From CAYMRB01 sp964392615 (GTDB lineage Bacteria; Planctomycetota; UBA8108): a stretch of 11,507 nt of DNA. The first letter of the stretch is position 1; each line of letters opens with the position of its first letter. The notes beneath the pieces were generated by a model, which saw nothing but the letters and a program-made list of their open reading frames with translations, made no database searches and had not been told where the DNA came from. This document shows, one piece after another, positions 1-7,511 of the stretch. The translations under genes were made by a program, and so were the position numbers. The stretch spans positions 1 through 11,507 of the forward strand of contig CAYMRB010000335.1 in NCBI GenBank assembly GCA_964392615.1. The letters are read 5' to 3'.

Positions 1-171
1 CTGGATCAACGCGCGGATGGTGGCCACGCCCAGGACCTGCACCTTCTTGTGTCGGCGCGCCAACTCCGACGATGCGACCGTGCGAGCACGCTGTCGAATG
101 CTGGCGTCGACGTCTATCTTGCGCGTCCCGAGGACGCGATCACCCGTCGTAGACGGAGCGGTCTTCTCCAC
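1..171 (-). CDS. Unrecognised protein, N-terminal fragment cut by window edge
   Basis: An open minus-strand frame runs from a GTG at 171 to the window edge with no stop, giving 57 residues. The product starts with a short polar Thr/Ser/Pro-containing stretch and then becomes a charged, probably helical segment (residues about 18-57) rich in Arg, Ala, Lys and Val, with the run ARTVASSELARRHKKVQV near the middle. The amino-acid mix looks like real protein, unlike the Arg/Pro-rich opposing frames. Another in-frame GTG lies at 222, but its extra 17 residues are Arg-rich and unconvincing. The frame is closed by an in-frame TGA near 290. The Shine-Dalgarno match before 171 is weak (AGGGAA, very close to the start). 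A good promoter lies upstream at 328-356. I do not recognise the family. Confidence 0.5.
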   Translation of the reverse strand, partial: MEKTAPSTTGDRVLGTRKIDVDASIRQRARTVASSELARRHKKVQVLGVATIRALIQ

Positions 172-562
172 TTCCCTGTCTCGCTGTGGTGGCCTGTCTC
201 GCTCGCCGTGTCCCGTCCTCACCCGAAGGACCCGTTGGCTGCGGTCTTCCGTCGACGATGGGAAGCGGGCGTGCCCCCCGCGCCCGCGGCCTCAAAACCC
301 TGCGACCCTCTCGACCGTGGTCGAAGAAATATAGACCGGGAGCTTCGGAGCGGCAAACGGGGCGGTGTCATCTGCCGACCATCACTGCCGATGAGTTGGA
401 CGGTTGTCCGTCAATCGCGGGCACGACGCTTGCCGTGACCGCAGGGGCGAGCCGGGATTCTCCGCGCAGCGCAGCGGCGTCCGCGAGCTTCGTCCGAAGC
501 GACGGCCGGTGCATCGTCGAGCTCTGACGACGAAGAGCCTGGGCTCGAGGTTCAGCTCGCGG
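172..562. other. Intergenic stretch between the left-edge gene and the hydroxylase operon
   Basis: About 390 nt without a convincing gene. It holds the promoter at 328-356 and the leader of the left-edge gene. The plus-strand frames here are Arg/Pro/Ser-rich and overlap each other in all three phases, so I treat them as noise. Between 357 and 562 I see no tRNA, no stem-loop with a T-run and no conserved coding. A short inverted repeat at 534-545 (GAGCCTGGGCTC) leaves almost no loop and is not a usable terminator for the operon ending at 563. Confidence 0.5.
328..356 (-). promoter_or_regulatory. Sigma70-type promoter for the leftward gene at the window edge
   Basis: On the minus strand a -35 box TTGCCG (356-351, 4 of 6 to consensus) and a -10 box TATATT (333-328, 5 of 6) are separated by exactly 17 nt. 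The -10 stands out as an AT patch in very GC-rich DNA. Transcription would start near 321, leaving a leader of about 100-150 nt before the possible GTG starts at 222 or 171. Confidence 0.55.
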
Positions 563-826
563 TCAGCCCCCGGCGATCGCCGGCACGAAGTGCACGACGC
601 TACCCGGCCCGACTGGCGTCAGCAGGCCCCGCGATGACACGACGTTGTCGACGGACACGGCCAGCCCCGGCACGAGGCGATCGTCCTTCACCACGCGCGC
701 GGCGAAGCCGGCGTAGCGCTCGTCGAGCTCCCGGATGACCTGGCGCAGGGTCGCGCCGTCGACGTCGACCTCGGCGACGCCGTCGGTCAAGTCGCGCATC
801 TGAGGGGGAAGGCAGACCTTGGGCAT
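563..826 (-). CDS. MoaD/ThiS-family sulfur carrier protein
   Basis: This 87-residue protein has the size and pattern of the ubiquitin-like MoaD/ThiS fold: a hydrophobic N-terminal strand, a central segment TLRQVIRELDERY typical of the family's helix, a VSVDN turn, and the C-terminal tail VVHFVPAIAGG. The terminal Gly-Gly is the functional hallmark; in the family it is adenylated by MoeB/ThiF-type enzymes and turned into a thiocarboxylate that donates sulfur. Translation starts at ATG 826 with AGGA a few bases upstream. It follows the molybdopterin subunit by 39 nt on the same strand and is probably the last gene of that operon. The context favours a role in molybdopterin synthesis (MoaD-like) over thiamine, though sequence alone cannot exclude a ThiS-type or other sulfur-transfer role. 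No MoaE or MoeB gene is in the window. Confidence 0.85.
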   Translation of the reverse strand: MPKVCLPPQMRDLTDGVAEVDVDGATLRQVIRELDERYAGFAARVVKDDRLVPGLAVSVDNVVSSRGLLTPVGPGSVVHFVPAIAGG

Positions 827-865
827 GCGTCCTGCAATCGGCTGGTCGTGGCGCTCCCTCGCGGC

Positions 866-3160
866 TTATCGCGCGAGGATCGCAGCCAACAGCTTCGGTG
901 GGGACATCGGCAACGCTTCCATGCGCGCGCCCGTCGCCGCGTAGATCGCGTTGGCGATCGCGGCCGGCGGCGGAACGATCGGCGTCTCGCCGACACCGCG
1001 CACGCCAAACGGATGCGACGGATTCGGCACCTCGACGATCACCGTGTCGATCATCGGCACGTCGAGCGTTGTCGGCATGCGGTAGTCGAGCCACGTGGGG
1101 TTCTTCATGTGGCCCTTGTCGTCGAACTGGTACTCCTCGTTGAGCGCCCAGCCGATGCCTTGTACCGCGCCGCCCTGCATCTGTCCCTCGACGTAGCTCG
1201 GGTGCACGGCCTTGCCCGCGTCCTGTACAGCGGTGTAGCGGAGGATCGTCACCTTGCCGGTCTCGGGATCGACCTCGACGTCGACGATGTGTGCTCCGAA
1301 CCCGTTCGTCGTCCCCTGTGCGTTGACAGTGGCGCGGGCCGACACGAGGCCGCCGGTATCGTCCAGCTGTCCGGCGAGCTCCTTGAAGGCCATCGACTTG
1401 CCGGCTGCAGAGAACACGCCACCGGCGAACTCGACGCTGTCCGCGTCGCATTCCCAGATCAACGCCACGCGCTCCTTCATCTGCGCGAGCAGCTCGCGAC
1501 CGACCTCGAGAACGGCGAGCCCGGTGGCGAACGTGACGCGGCTACCGCCAGTGACATCGGTGTGGCCGACGCTGTCCGTGTCTCCGACCTGAGGCTTGAC
1601 GTCCTCGGCGCCGATGCCGAGCAGCTCCGCGAGCTGCATGGCGATGGACGTTCGCGATCCGCCGATGTCGGTCGAGCCTTCCGTCAGCATCACGGTGCCG
1701 TCGGGGCAGACATGAGCGGTGGCGCTCGACTTGAGGCCGATGTTGAACCAAAAGCCGTTCGCGATGCCGCGACCGCGGTTCGGCCCGTCGAGAGGCGTCT
1801 TCCAGTGATCGTGATCGCGGGTCGCCTCCAGGACTTCGACGAGACCGACGCGCGGGTAGACCGGGCCGTCGACGCGCTTCGTCCCCTCCTTCGCCGCGTT
1901 TTGGAGGCGGAACTCGAGCGGATCGATGTCGAGCTTCTCGGCGAGCTCGTCGACGGCGCTCTCCATGGCGAACGCCGCCTGCGTCGCGCCCGGTGCGCGG
2001 TACGCCTGCGTCCGCGGCTTGTTCGAGCAGACGTCATAGCCGTCGACGCACGCGTTCGGTATGTCGTAGCAGCTGAACACGCACATGCAGCCAGGGCCGA
2101 TCATGCCGGTCGGGAAGGCACCGGCGTCGTAGGCCAGCCACGCCTTCGCCGCTGTCAGTCGGCCCTCCTTCGTCGCGCCGAGACGGATGCGCATGCAGCT
2201 GCCCGGCGTCGGCCCGGTGCCCTCGAAGACCTCCTGGCGGCTCATCTGGATCTTCACGGGGCGACCGCTCTCGCGGCTCAAGAGCGCGGCGACGGGCTCG
2301 AGGTACACGCTGATCTTGCCACCGAACGCGCCGCCGATCTCGCAAGGCACTACCTTGACGCTGGAGATCGGAATGTCGAGGAGGCCCGCGGTCTGTTGCC
2401 GCGCGGTGAACGCGCCCTGCGTCGAGGTCCAGACCGTCAGCTGACCGTCGGCATTCCACAGCGCGGCCGAGACCTGTGGCTCGATGTAGCCCTGGTGGAC
2501 GCTCTGCGTGCGGTACTCGCGTTCGACGACGACGTCTGCCGCGTCGAGCGCCGCGTCGACGTCGTCGCCCATCTCGAAGTGCAGATGGACGGGGATGTTC
2601 GTCGGCTCGGTGCCCTTCTTGCCCATGTGATCCGTGCGCATGTCATCGTGCAGGATCGGGGCGGTGGGCTCCATCGCGTCGAGAACCCACGTCGTCGCGG
2701 GCAGCGGCTCGTATTCGACGCGGATCTTCTCGAGCGCGGCTTCGGCTTCGTGGGCATTCGACGCGGCTACGGCCGCAACCGCGTGCCCCTTGTAGAGCAC
2801 CTTGTCGCTGGCGAGGCAGTTCGCGGCGAGCTGCGACAGGACGGCCGGCCCCTCGCCGAGATGCGCGATCTTGCCCGTCAAGTCGGGCCACTGCGCTCCC
2901 GTCACGACGGCCTTGACGCCTGGCATCGCCTCGGCTTCGGACGTGTCGATCGACACGATCCGCGCGTGCGCGTGCGGGCTGCGCAGGATCTTGCCGTGGA
3001 TCATGCCCGGCAGCTTGACGTCGTTGGTGTAGACCGCGCGGCCGGTGACCTTGTCGACACCGTCGTGTCGAACCGGACGCGTCCCGAGCACCTTGTAGCG
3101 ATCGCCCGGATCCTTCAGCACGATGCCACCGTCGATCGAAGACTTGTCGTTCTCGGACAC
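866..3160 (-). CDS. Xanthine dehydrogenase-family molybdopterin-binding (large) subunit
   Basis: Catalytic subunit of a molybdenum hydroxylase, 764 aa, the usual length for separate large subunits. The N-terminal a/b hammerhead domain covers about residues 25-155 (VTGRAVYTNDVKLPG, then SPHAHARI). The molybdopterin-binding part follows: GGAFGGK at 276-282, YRAPG at 387-391, and RGVGE at 721-725, whose Glu725 matches the family's catalytic base. The enzyme would hydroxylate a carbon next to a heteroatom or carbonyl, or reduce an aromatic CoA ester, and pass electrons to the [2Fe-2S] and FAD subunits. There is no CoxL-type AYRCSFR active-site loop, so CO dehydrogenase is unlikely; the substrate cannot be named. 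The start is GTG 3160, chosen because AAGGAGG sits 10 nt upstream (3177-3171) and the small-subunit stop lies 5 nt before it. No signal peptide is visible, so it is probably cytoplasmic. Confidence 0.93.
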   Translation of the reverse strand: MSENDKSSIDGGIVLKDPGDRYKVLGTRPVRHDGVDKVTGRAVYTNDVKLPGMIHGKILRSPHAHARIVSIDTSEAEAMPGVKAVVTGAQWPDLTGKIAHLGEGPAVLSQLAANCLASDKVLYKGHAVAAVAASNAHEAEAALEKIRVEYEPLPATTWVLDAMEPTAPILHDDMRTDHMGKKGTEPTNIPVHLHFEMGDDVDAALDAADVVVEREYRTQSVHQGYIEPQVSAALWNADGQLTVWTSTQGAFTARQQTAGLLDIPISSVKVVPCEIGGAFGGKISVYLEPVAALLSRESGRPVKIQMSRQEVFEGTGPTPGSCMRIRLGATKEGRLTAAKAWLAYDAGAFPTGMIGPGCMCVFSCYDIPNACVDGYDVCSNKPRTQAYRAPGATQAAFAMESAVDELAEKLDIDPLEFRLQNAAKEGTKRVDGPVYPRVGLVEVLEATRDHDHWKTPLDGPNRGRGIANGFWFNIGLKSSATAHVCPDGTVMLTEGSTDIGGSRTSIAMQLAELLGIGAEDVKPQVGDTDSVGHTDVTGGSRVTFATGLAVLEVGRELLAQMKERVALIWECDADSVEFAGGVFSAAGKSMAFKELAGQLDDTGGLVSARATVNAQGTTNGFGAHIVDVEVDPETGKVTILRYTAVQDAGKAVHPSYVEGQMQGGAVQGIGWALNEEYQFDDKGHMKNPTWLDYRMPTTLDVPMIDTVIVEVPNPSHPFGVRGVGETPIVPPPAAIANAIYAATGARMEALPMSPPKLLAAILAR

Positions 3161-3165
3161 GGTAC

Positions 3166-3654
3166 TTACGCCTCCTTCGCCGCCAACATGCGGCGGCCGG
3201 CTTCTTGGACGGCACGCACGATCTTGTCGTAGCCCGTGCAGCGACACAGATTCCCCGCCAGGCGAAGGCGGATCTCCTCCTCGCTCGCGTCGGGACGCGC
3301 GTCGAGGAGTGCCTTGGCCGCGACGAGGAATCCGGGCGTGCAGACGCCGCACTGCAGCGCCGCGCCCTCCAGAAACGCCTCCTGGATCGGGTGCAGGTGC
3401 CCGTTGTGGGCGATGCCTTCGACCGTCTCGATCGATGTGCCGGCGGCTTCGACCGCGAGCACGAGGCACGCGTTGACCGGCACGCCGTCCATCAGGACGC
3501 AGCACGCGCCGCAGTTGCCGTTGTTGCAGCTTTCCTTCGTCCCGGTGAGGTCGAGGCGATCGCGCAAGACGTCCAGGAGACTGTCCCGCGCCTCGCAGAG
3601 GAACTCGACGTCCTCGCCGTTGACCTTGGTGGATACGTGGATCTTGTGGGTCAC
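3166..3654 (-). CDS. [2Fe-2S] iron-sulfur small subunit of the molybdenum hydroxylase
   Basis: Electron-transfer subunit of 162 aa, typical for the CoxS/XdhC-like family. The N-terminal plant-ferredoxin-like domain binds one [2Fe-2S] cluster through Cys43, Cys48, Cys51 and Cys63 (CNNGNCGAC followed 11 residues later by Cys). The C-terminal four-helix domain binds the second through Cys102 and Cys105 (CGVCTPG) and Cys137 and Cys139 (LCRCTGY). All eight expected ligands are present. The chosen start is GTG 3654, with GAGGAG at 3667-3662 and a 7-nt spacer. A GTG at 3684 would add 10 residues and overlap the FAD gene by 14 nt, and is less likely. It sits between the FAD subunit (16 nt upstream) and the large subunit (5 nt downstream), so translation of the three is probably coupled to keep subunits in equal amounts. 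Confidence 0.94.
   Translation of the reverse strand: MTHKIHVSTKVNGEDVEFLCEARDSLLDVLRDRLDLTGTKESCNNGNCGACCVLMDGVPVNACLVLAVEAAGTSIETVEGIAHNGHLHPIQEAFLEGAALQCGVCTPGFLVAAKALLDARPDASEEEIRLRLAGNLCRCTGYDKIVRAVQEAGRRMLAAKEA
3171..3177 (-). promoter_or_regulatory. Ribosome binding site that decides the large-subunit GTG start
   Basis: AAGGAGG on the minus strand, inside the last codons of the small subunit (Lys-Glu-Ala-stop). It lies 10 nt before the GTG at 3160. The reading frame of the large subunit stays open far upstream (to about 3505), so this site and the preceding stop are the main reasons for placing the start at 3160. Confidence 0.75.
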
Positions 3655-3670
3655 TTGCGAGCTCCTCGGT

Positions 3671-4543
3671 TCAGCCGTTCGCACGTTCTACGGCGACCGC
3701 GAGCGATCGCCGCACGAGCACACCGACGAGATGCATGCGGTACTCCGCCGTACCGCGTAGATCGGTGATCGGGCTCGCCGCCTTTTTCGCGAGCTCGCCC
3801 GCCTCGCGGAGCACGTCCTCGCTGATCGTCCGCCCGACGAGGAATGCGGCCGCTTCCGCGGCGACCACCGGCGTCGGAGCAACGGCCGCGAGAGCGATGC
3901 GCGCCTCTTCGATGGAGGAGCCCTCAGCGTCGACTCGCACCCACGCGCCGGCACCGGCGACCGCGATGTCCATCTCGTTGCGCGGAATGAAGCGGATGTA
4001 GCGCGAGCCGCTTCGCGCGACCGGCGCCGGCAGCTCGAACGCGACGAGGATCTCGCCGGTCTCGAGCACGTTCTGCCCGGGCGCCGTCACGAAATCGGCA
4101 GCGCTCACGCGACGCCGACCGCTCGGACCGGCGACGACGCAGACCGCGCCTGCCGCGATCAGGGCGGGGATCGAGTCGGCGGCTGGCGACGAGTTGCACA
4201 GGTTGCCGCCGACGCTGGCGCGTCCTTGAATCTGCCAGCTGCCGATGAGCGCGGCTGCATCGGTCAAGGCCGGCCACCCCGCGACGATGCGCTCGTCTCG
4301 CCACAGGCGGTGGCAGGGCACCGCGGCTCCGAATGTCAGCGATCCGTCAGCGCCGATGTCGATCGCGGTGAGCTCGGGGATCCGTTTGACGTCGACGACG
4401 ACGTCCGCTTGCAGCAGCCCCTCGCGCAGTCCGACGAGAAGGTCGGTGCCGCCAGCGAGAACGCGCACGCCGGCGCCGCGTTGCGCGCATGTCGCGACGG
4501 CCTCGTCGACGGTGGCGGGAGCCTGGTACTCGAAATCGTTCAC
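3671..4543 (-). CDS. FAD-binding (medium) subunit of the molybdenum hydroxylase
   Basis: Subunit of 290 aa, normal for the CoxM/XdhB-like family, passing electrons from the [2Fe-2S] clusters through FAD to the final acceptor. The PCMH-type FAD domain is at the N-terminus: AGGTDLL at 30-36 and VGGNLCNSSPAAD at 111-123 are the two characteristic FAD contacts. The C-terminal domain (about 180-290) carries the usual YIRFIPRNEMDIA region and an Arg-rich final helix (RMHLVGVLVRRSL). There is no Cys-rich insertion like the extra [4Fe-4S] loop of 4-hydroxybenzoyl-CoA reductase. Start: GTG 4543 is preferred, with GAGG 8 nt upstream and family-like length; a TTG at 4570 would add nine residues that do not look conserved. 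It is the first gene of the operon, about 53 nt after the predicted transcription start. Confidence 0.92.
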   Translation of the reverse strand: MNDFEYQAPATVDEAVATCAQRGAGVRVLAGGTDLLVGLREGLLQADVVVDVKRIPELTAIDIGADGSLTFGAAVPCHRLWRDERIVAGWPALTDAAALIGSWQIQGRASVGGNLCNSSPAADSIPALIAAGAVCVVAGPSGRRRVSAADFVTAPGQNVLETGEILVAFELPAPVARSGSRYIRFIPRNEMDIAVAGAGAWVRVDAEGSSIEEARIALAAVAPTPVVAAEAAAFLVGRTISEDVLREAGELAKKAASPITDLRGTAEYRMHLVGVLVRRSLAVAVERANG

Positions 4544-4602
4544 GGGCTGTGCCTCACACGCGGGGATCAATGGCCAGGCCGTCGCGCAGCGACGACGGTC
4601 GC

Positions 4603-4632
4603 ACTATGGGGCATGACGGGAAGCGCTGTCAA
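4603..4632 (-). promoter_or_regulatory. Sigma70-type promoter of the molybdenum hydroxylase operon
   Basis: On the minus strand a perfect -35 TTGACA (4632-4627) and a -10 CATAGT (4608-4603, 4 of 6) are separated by 18 nt. Transcription would start near 4596, giving a leader of about 53 nt before the GTG at 4543. The leader is too short for a molybdenum-cofactor riboswitch. I see no clear operator. Confidence 0.55.
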
Positions 4633-4651
4633 GCGGTCTGGGCGACACCGT

Positions 4652-4671
4652 AGCCGAGACGGAGCTCGGTT
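4652..4671 (-). terminator. Possible weak hairpin after the chemoreceptor gene
   Basis: A CCGAG / CTCGG stem with a 6-nt loop lies between the chemoreceptor stop (4753) and the hydroxylase promoter (4632). It has no T-run on the minus strand, so it is not a standard intrinsic terminator. Its place, just before a new promoter, is the only reason to list it. Confidence 0.2.
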
Positions 4672-4752
4672 GGCACTCCGTGTCACCCCTTCCCGTCCCC
4701 GATCTCATCCCCAATCCGGCTTCCACCTCGTCGCTCGGGAACGCCGCGCGGG

Positions 4753-7416
4753 CTACGCGCTCTCGTCGACGCGTGACTGCCGCAGCTCGAATCCGGCGGT
4801 CAACCCTCGCAATTGCGAGACGACGCGCTCGAGCCCCGCGGCGCGCATGTCGAGGTCGCGTGCGACCGTGGCGGAGTGCTGCGTGTTCGTGGCGCTCTGC
4901 TGCGCGATGGTCCCGATCCGCGCGATCGCGTCGTCGACCTGCGAGATCGCCGAAGCCTGCTCTTCGCTGTCCCGCGCGATCTCCTCGAGCCGTTCGCGGA
5001 GCTGGGTGACGCTGTCGGTGATGTCGCCGAGCGCCTGCTCCATCTCGACGGAGACCTCGGCACCGGTGTCGGCGCGAGCGACGGACCCGGTGATCAGGGC
5101 CTCGGTGTTCTTCGCTTCGGCGGCCGAGCGCTGCGCGAGGTTGCGAACTTCCTCCGCGACGACTGCGAAGCCCTTGCCGGCCTCGCCGGCGCGCGCGGCT
5201 TCCACGGCCGCGTTGAGCGCCAAGAGGTTGGTCTGGAACGCGATCGCGTCGATCGTCTTGATGATCTTGGCGGTCTCGCGAGACGCGTCGTTGACGCCCG
5301 CAATCGCGGTTCCGAGCCGTGCCATCGACTCGCGACCGCGCGTGACGAGTTGCGTGGCCTCGGCGACGAGATCCTCCGCCTCCTTGGCGTTGCCGGCGTT
5401 GCGACGCGTGGCCGCGGCGATCTGCACCAACGAGGTCGAGGTCTCCTCGACCGCGCCCGCCTGATCGGCAGCGCCGCGAGCCAGCTCGTCGCCGGATACG
5501 GAGAGCTTGCGCGCGACATCGAGCGTGTGGCGAGCGCCCGATGTGAGATCTCGGATGATCACGGTCAGCGGCTGCGTGATCGACCGAGACACGACGACGC
5601 CGACCACCAACGCGAGGGCGAAGACGCACAGGCCCAGAAGCAGCTGGACGTATTGGAATCTCGCGACGAGCTGACTGTTCGCTGCGAGCGTCTGCTCCGC
5701 CTGCACGCCGCTCTGAGTGGCGTCGCGGAGGATCTCGACCTCCTGTTTCCGCATGAGCTCGGAGGTCGATCGGAGCTCGGCCTGAAACGCCACGACCGCG
5801 TGGAGGGCGCGCGCTTTGGCGTCGACGATCGATTGGATTCGCTCTGCGTCGAGAGCGGCCGCGCCGCCGCTCTTCACGTCGACGGGAAAGTCACGCGTCA
5901 AGTCCTCGCGCAACTCGGCGGCAAGCGACGTCAGCGACTGACGCGCGCTCTCGAGCCCGCCGAGTTCCCTCGTCTGCAGAAGCTCCTTCACGAGGACGTC
6001 GATCTGCTGGCATCGCGTCGCGACGGCCATCGCGGACTGCACCGATTGGACCACGCCGGTCGACGCCGCCGACACCGTGTCGATGCCGCCCAGGATCGCA
6101 TCGCTTCCGGAGGCGATCGTCGATCTGATCTGGGTCATCGCCTCGACGATCTCGAGGTTGGCTTCGAACTCCGAGACTTCCACCGCGTCGAGTGCCGCCG
6201 CGTTGACGGCGTCGAGTGCCGCGACCAGTGGCGCTCGCGTCGCCTCGGCCTCGCTGGCCGCGTTGAACGCCGTGCGCTTCACGGCGACCAACTCGGCGAG
6301 CGCGTCGAGATCGGCGTTCCCGTTCGGCTCGTCCTCGCGGTCGCCGTCGGAGCCTTCGCTGTCGACGCGAAGGGCAGCGAGCTGCTTCTCCGCCTCGATC
6401 AACGCCGCCTCGTCGGTCGCTTGCGCGATGAGGAACGGCAGCTCGACCACGTCGCGCAAGCGAGCGCCGCCGGGCTCGGGCTCAGCCGACGCGCGGCTGT
6501 TCTCGCGTCCGGCCAGAATGCGTTTCTTCGCGCCGTGAAGCGTGCTGTTCGCCGTCCGCCACGATTCCTCGGCGGCCAGGAATCGACCGAGAAGCGGGCC
6601 GAGTTCGCCGATCGCGTCCCCGAGATCGTGACGCTGCCCGTCTCGGGGCAACCGCGCCAGCTCGCTCTTCGCGAGTCCCAGCACCTCTGGCAAGCGGTCC
6701 CGAATCGACTCCACGACAGCAGGATCGCTCCCGAGAAGAAGATCCTTCAGCAGCACCCCGAGCTCCTGGCAGTGAGCGCGAACCGACATCGCGGCGCGTA
6801 CAGCCGAGGTGGCCTTCACGGTCACTTCGAAGTTCGTGTCGAACGTCTTCGTGACCTCGCGATCACTGGCAGCGACGCTCTGCTCCAATCCATCGAGAAC
6901 CCCGCGAATGCTCCCGGACGCCTCCTCCTGCGCCGCATTGACTGCTGACTGAACGAACGCGGCGAGTCGTTCGAGCGCGGCACGAGCGTCCGCGCGGAAG
7001 ACTTCCAGGTCGGCCTCCGACTGCAGACGCGCGCCCCCCAGCTCGACGAGGCGGCGGAGGCTGTCGCCGAGCGCCTGGCGCTGCTGTGGCCCGAAGGCGC
7101 CGCCCCCCGCGACGAAGCCCGCCAGGAGCGACTCGATCGCCTCGAGTTCCTCCTCGCTCTGCAAGTCGTCCACGGCGTCGATAATGCTGCGCACCGTGTC
7201 GATCTCGCGTATGAACGCGTTCTGGCGCGCGATCGTCGCGCTGATCTCGCGCGTCGCCCGCCGGACTTCGGATTCGATGTGACGCAGGCCGAAGATCGCG
7301 AGGAGCGCCGAGAGGACGGCGATCAGGGCACAGGACAAGAACCCCGCAAGCAGACGCCAACGCAGTCCGCGACGTCCCTCGTCGGTCGACTTGGCCCATC
7401 TGCGGATTAGCTTCAC
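4753..7416 (-). CDS. Methyl-accepting chemotaxis protein with duplicated helical sensor
   Basis: Chemoreceptor of 887 aa, longer than the usual 520-700. TM1 is at about 22-43 and TM2 at about 590-609, leaving an external sensor of roughly 547 residues. The sensor is almost all helical and appears to be two tandem modules of about 250 residues (near 55-300 and 310-560). The clearest match is SVRAHCQELGVLLKDLLL at 211-228 against AVATRCQQIDVLVKELLQ at 464-481. A polar acidic linker lies at 352-369. After TM2, ITQPL starts an AS1-like helix, but a full HAMP domain with its second helix is not evident. The signalling domain follows; its conserved tip (FQTNLLALNAAVEAARAGE, then GKGFAVVAEEVRNLA) at about 728-761 binds CheA/CheW. 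The end (RQSRVDESA) lacks a CheR-docking pentapeptide of NWETF type. The start is GTG 7416, with GGGGGA 5 nt upstream. The ligand is unknown, and no che genes are in the window. Confidence 0.93.
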   Translation of the reverse strand: MKLIRRWAKSTDEGRRGLRWRLLAGFLSCALIAVLSALLAIFGLRHIESEVRRATREISATIARQNAFIREIDTVRSIIDAVDDLQSEEELEAIESLLAGFVAGGGAFGPQQRQALGDSLRRLVELGGARLQSEADLEVFRADARAALERLAAFVQSAVNAAQEEASGSIRGVLDGLEQSVAASDREVTKTFDTNFEVTVKATSAVRAAMSVRAHCQELGVLLKDLLLGSDPAVVESIRDRLPEVLGLAKSELARLPRDGQRHDLGDAIGELGPLLGRFLAAEESWRTANSTLHGAKKRILAGRENSRASAEPEPGGARLRDVVELPFLIAQATDEAALIEAEKQLAALRVDSEGSDGDREDEPNGNADLDALAELVAVKRTAFNAASEAEATRAPLVAALDAVNAAALDAVEVSEFEANLEIVEAMTQIRSTIASGSDAILGGIDTVSAASTGVVQSVQSAMAVATRCQQIDVLVKELLQTRELGGLESARQSLTSLAAELREDLTRDFPVDVKSGGAAALDAERIQSIVDAKARALHAVVAFQAELRSTSELMRKQEVEILRDATQSGVQAEQTLAANSQLVARFQYVQLLLGLCVFALALVVGVVVSRSITQPLTVIIRDLTSGARHTLDVARKLSVSGDELARGAADQAGAVEETSTSLVQIAAATRRNAGNAKEAEDLVAEATQLVTRGRESMARLGTAIAGVNDASRETAKIIKTIDAIAFQTNLLALNAAVEAARAGEAGKGFAVVAEEVRNLAQRSAAEAKNTEALITGSVARADTGAEVSVEMEQALGDITDSVTQLRERLEEIARDSEEQASAISQVDDAIARIGTIAQQSATNTQHSATVARDLDMRAAGLERVVSQLRGLTAGFELRQSRVDESA

Positions 7417-7511
7417 GACAGTCCCCCGTTCGCTGGACGCTACCTAGCGCGGCTCTACCCCCTCCGCCTGCGGACCCTCCACGACCCGGACGCGTCACGA
7501 CTCCGTCGGTT

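Noticed and set aside
17..527. Three overlapping plus-strand frames of 105-129 codons at the left edge
   Set aside because: Arg/Pro/Ser-rich, in different phases over the same DNA, and opposed by a more protein-like minus-strand frame with a good promoter.
570..583. A perfect 14-bp palindrome, CCGGCGATCGCCGG
   Set aside because: It falls on the Pro-Ala-Ile-Ala-Gly codons of the MoaD-like tail and is explained by GC-rich codon choice; there is no loop or T-run for a terminator and no second copy that I noticed.
848..3232. A 794-codon open frame on the plus strand opposite the molybdopterin subunit
   Set aside because: Arg/Asp/Val/Leu-rich mirror of the real gene, caused by third-position G/C bias; it has no domain signature, whereas the minus strand carries every molybdenum hydroxylase motif.
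4226..5464. A 412-codon plus-strand frame spanning the FAD gene start, the intergenic gap and the chemoreceptor C-terminus
   Set aside because: It crosses two real genes and their promoter, is Ser/Arg/Ala-rich, and shows no family motif.
4813..6948. A 711-codon open frame on the plus strand opposite the chemoreceptor
   Set aside because: Same mirror effect; Arg/Asp/Leu-rich composition without any recognisable fold.
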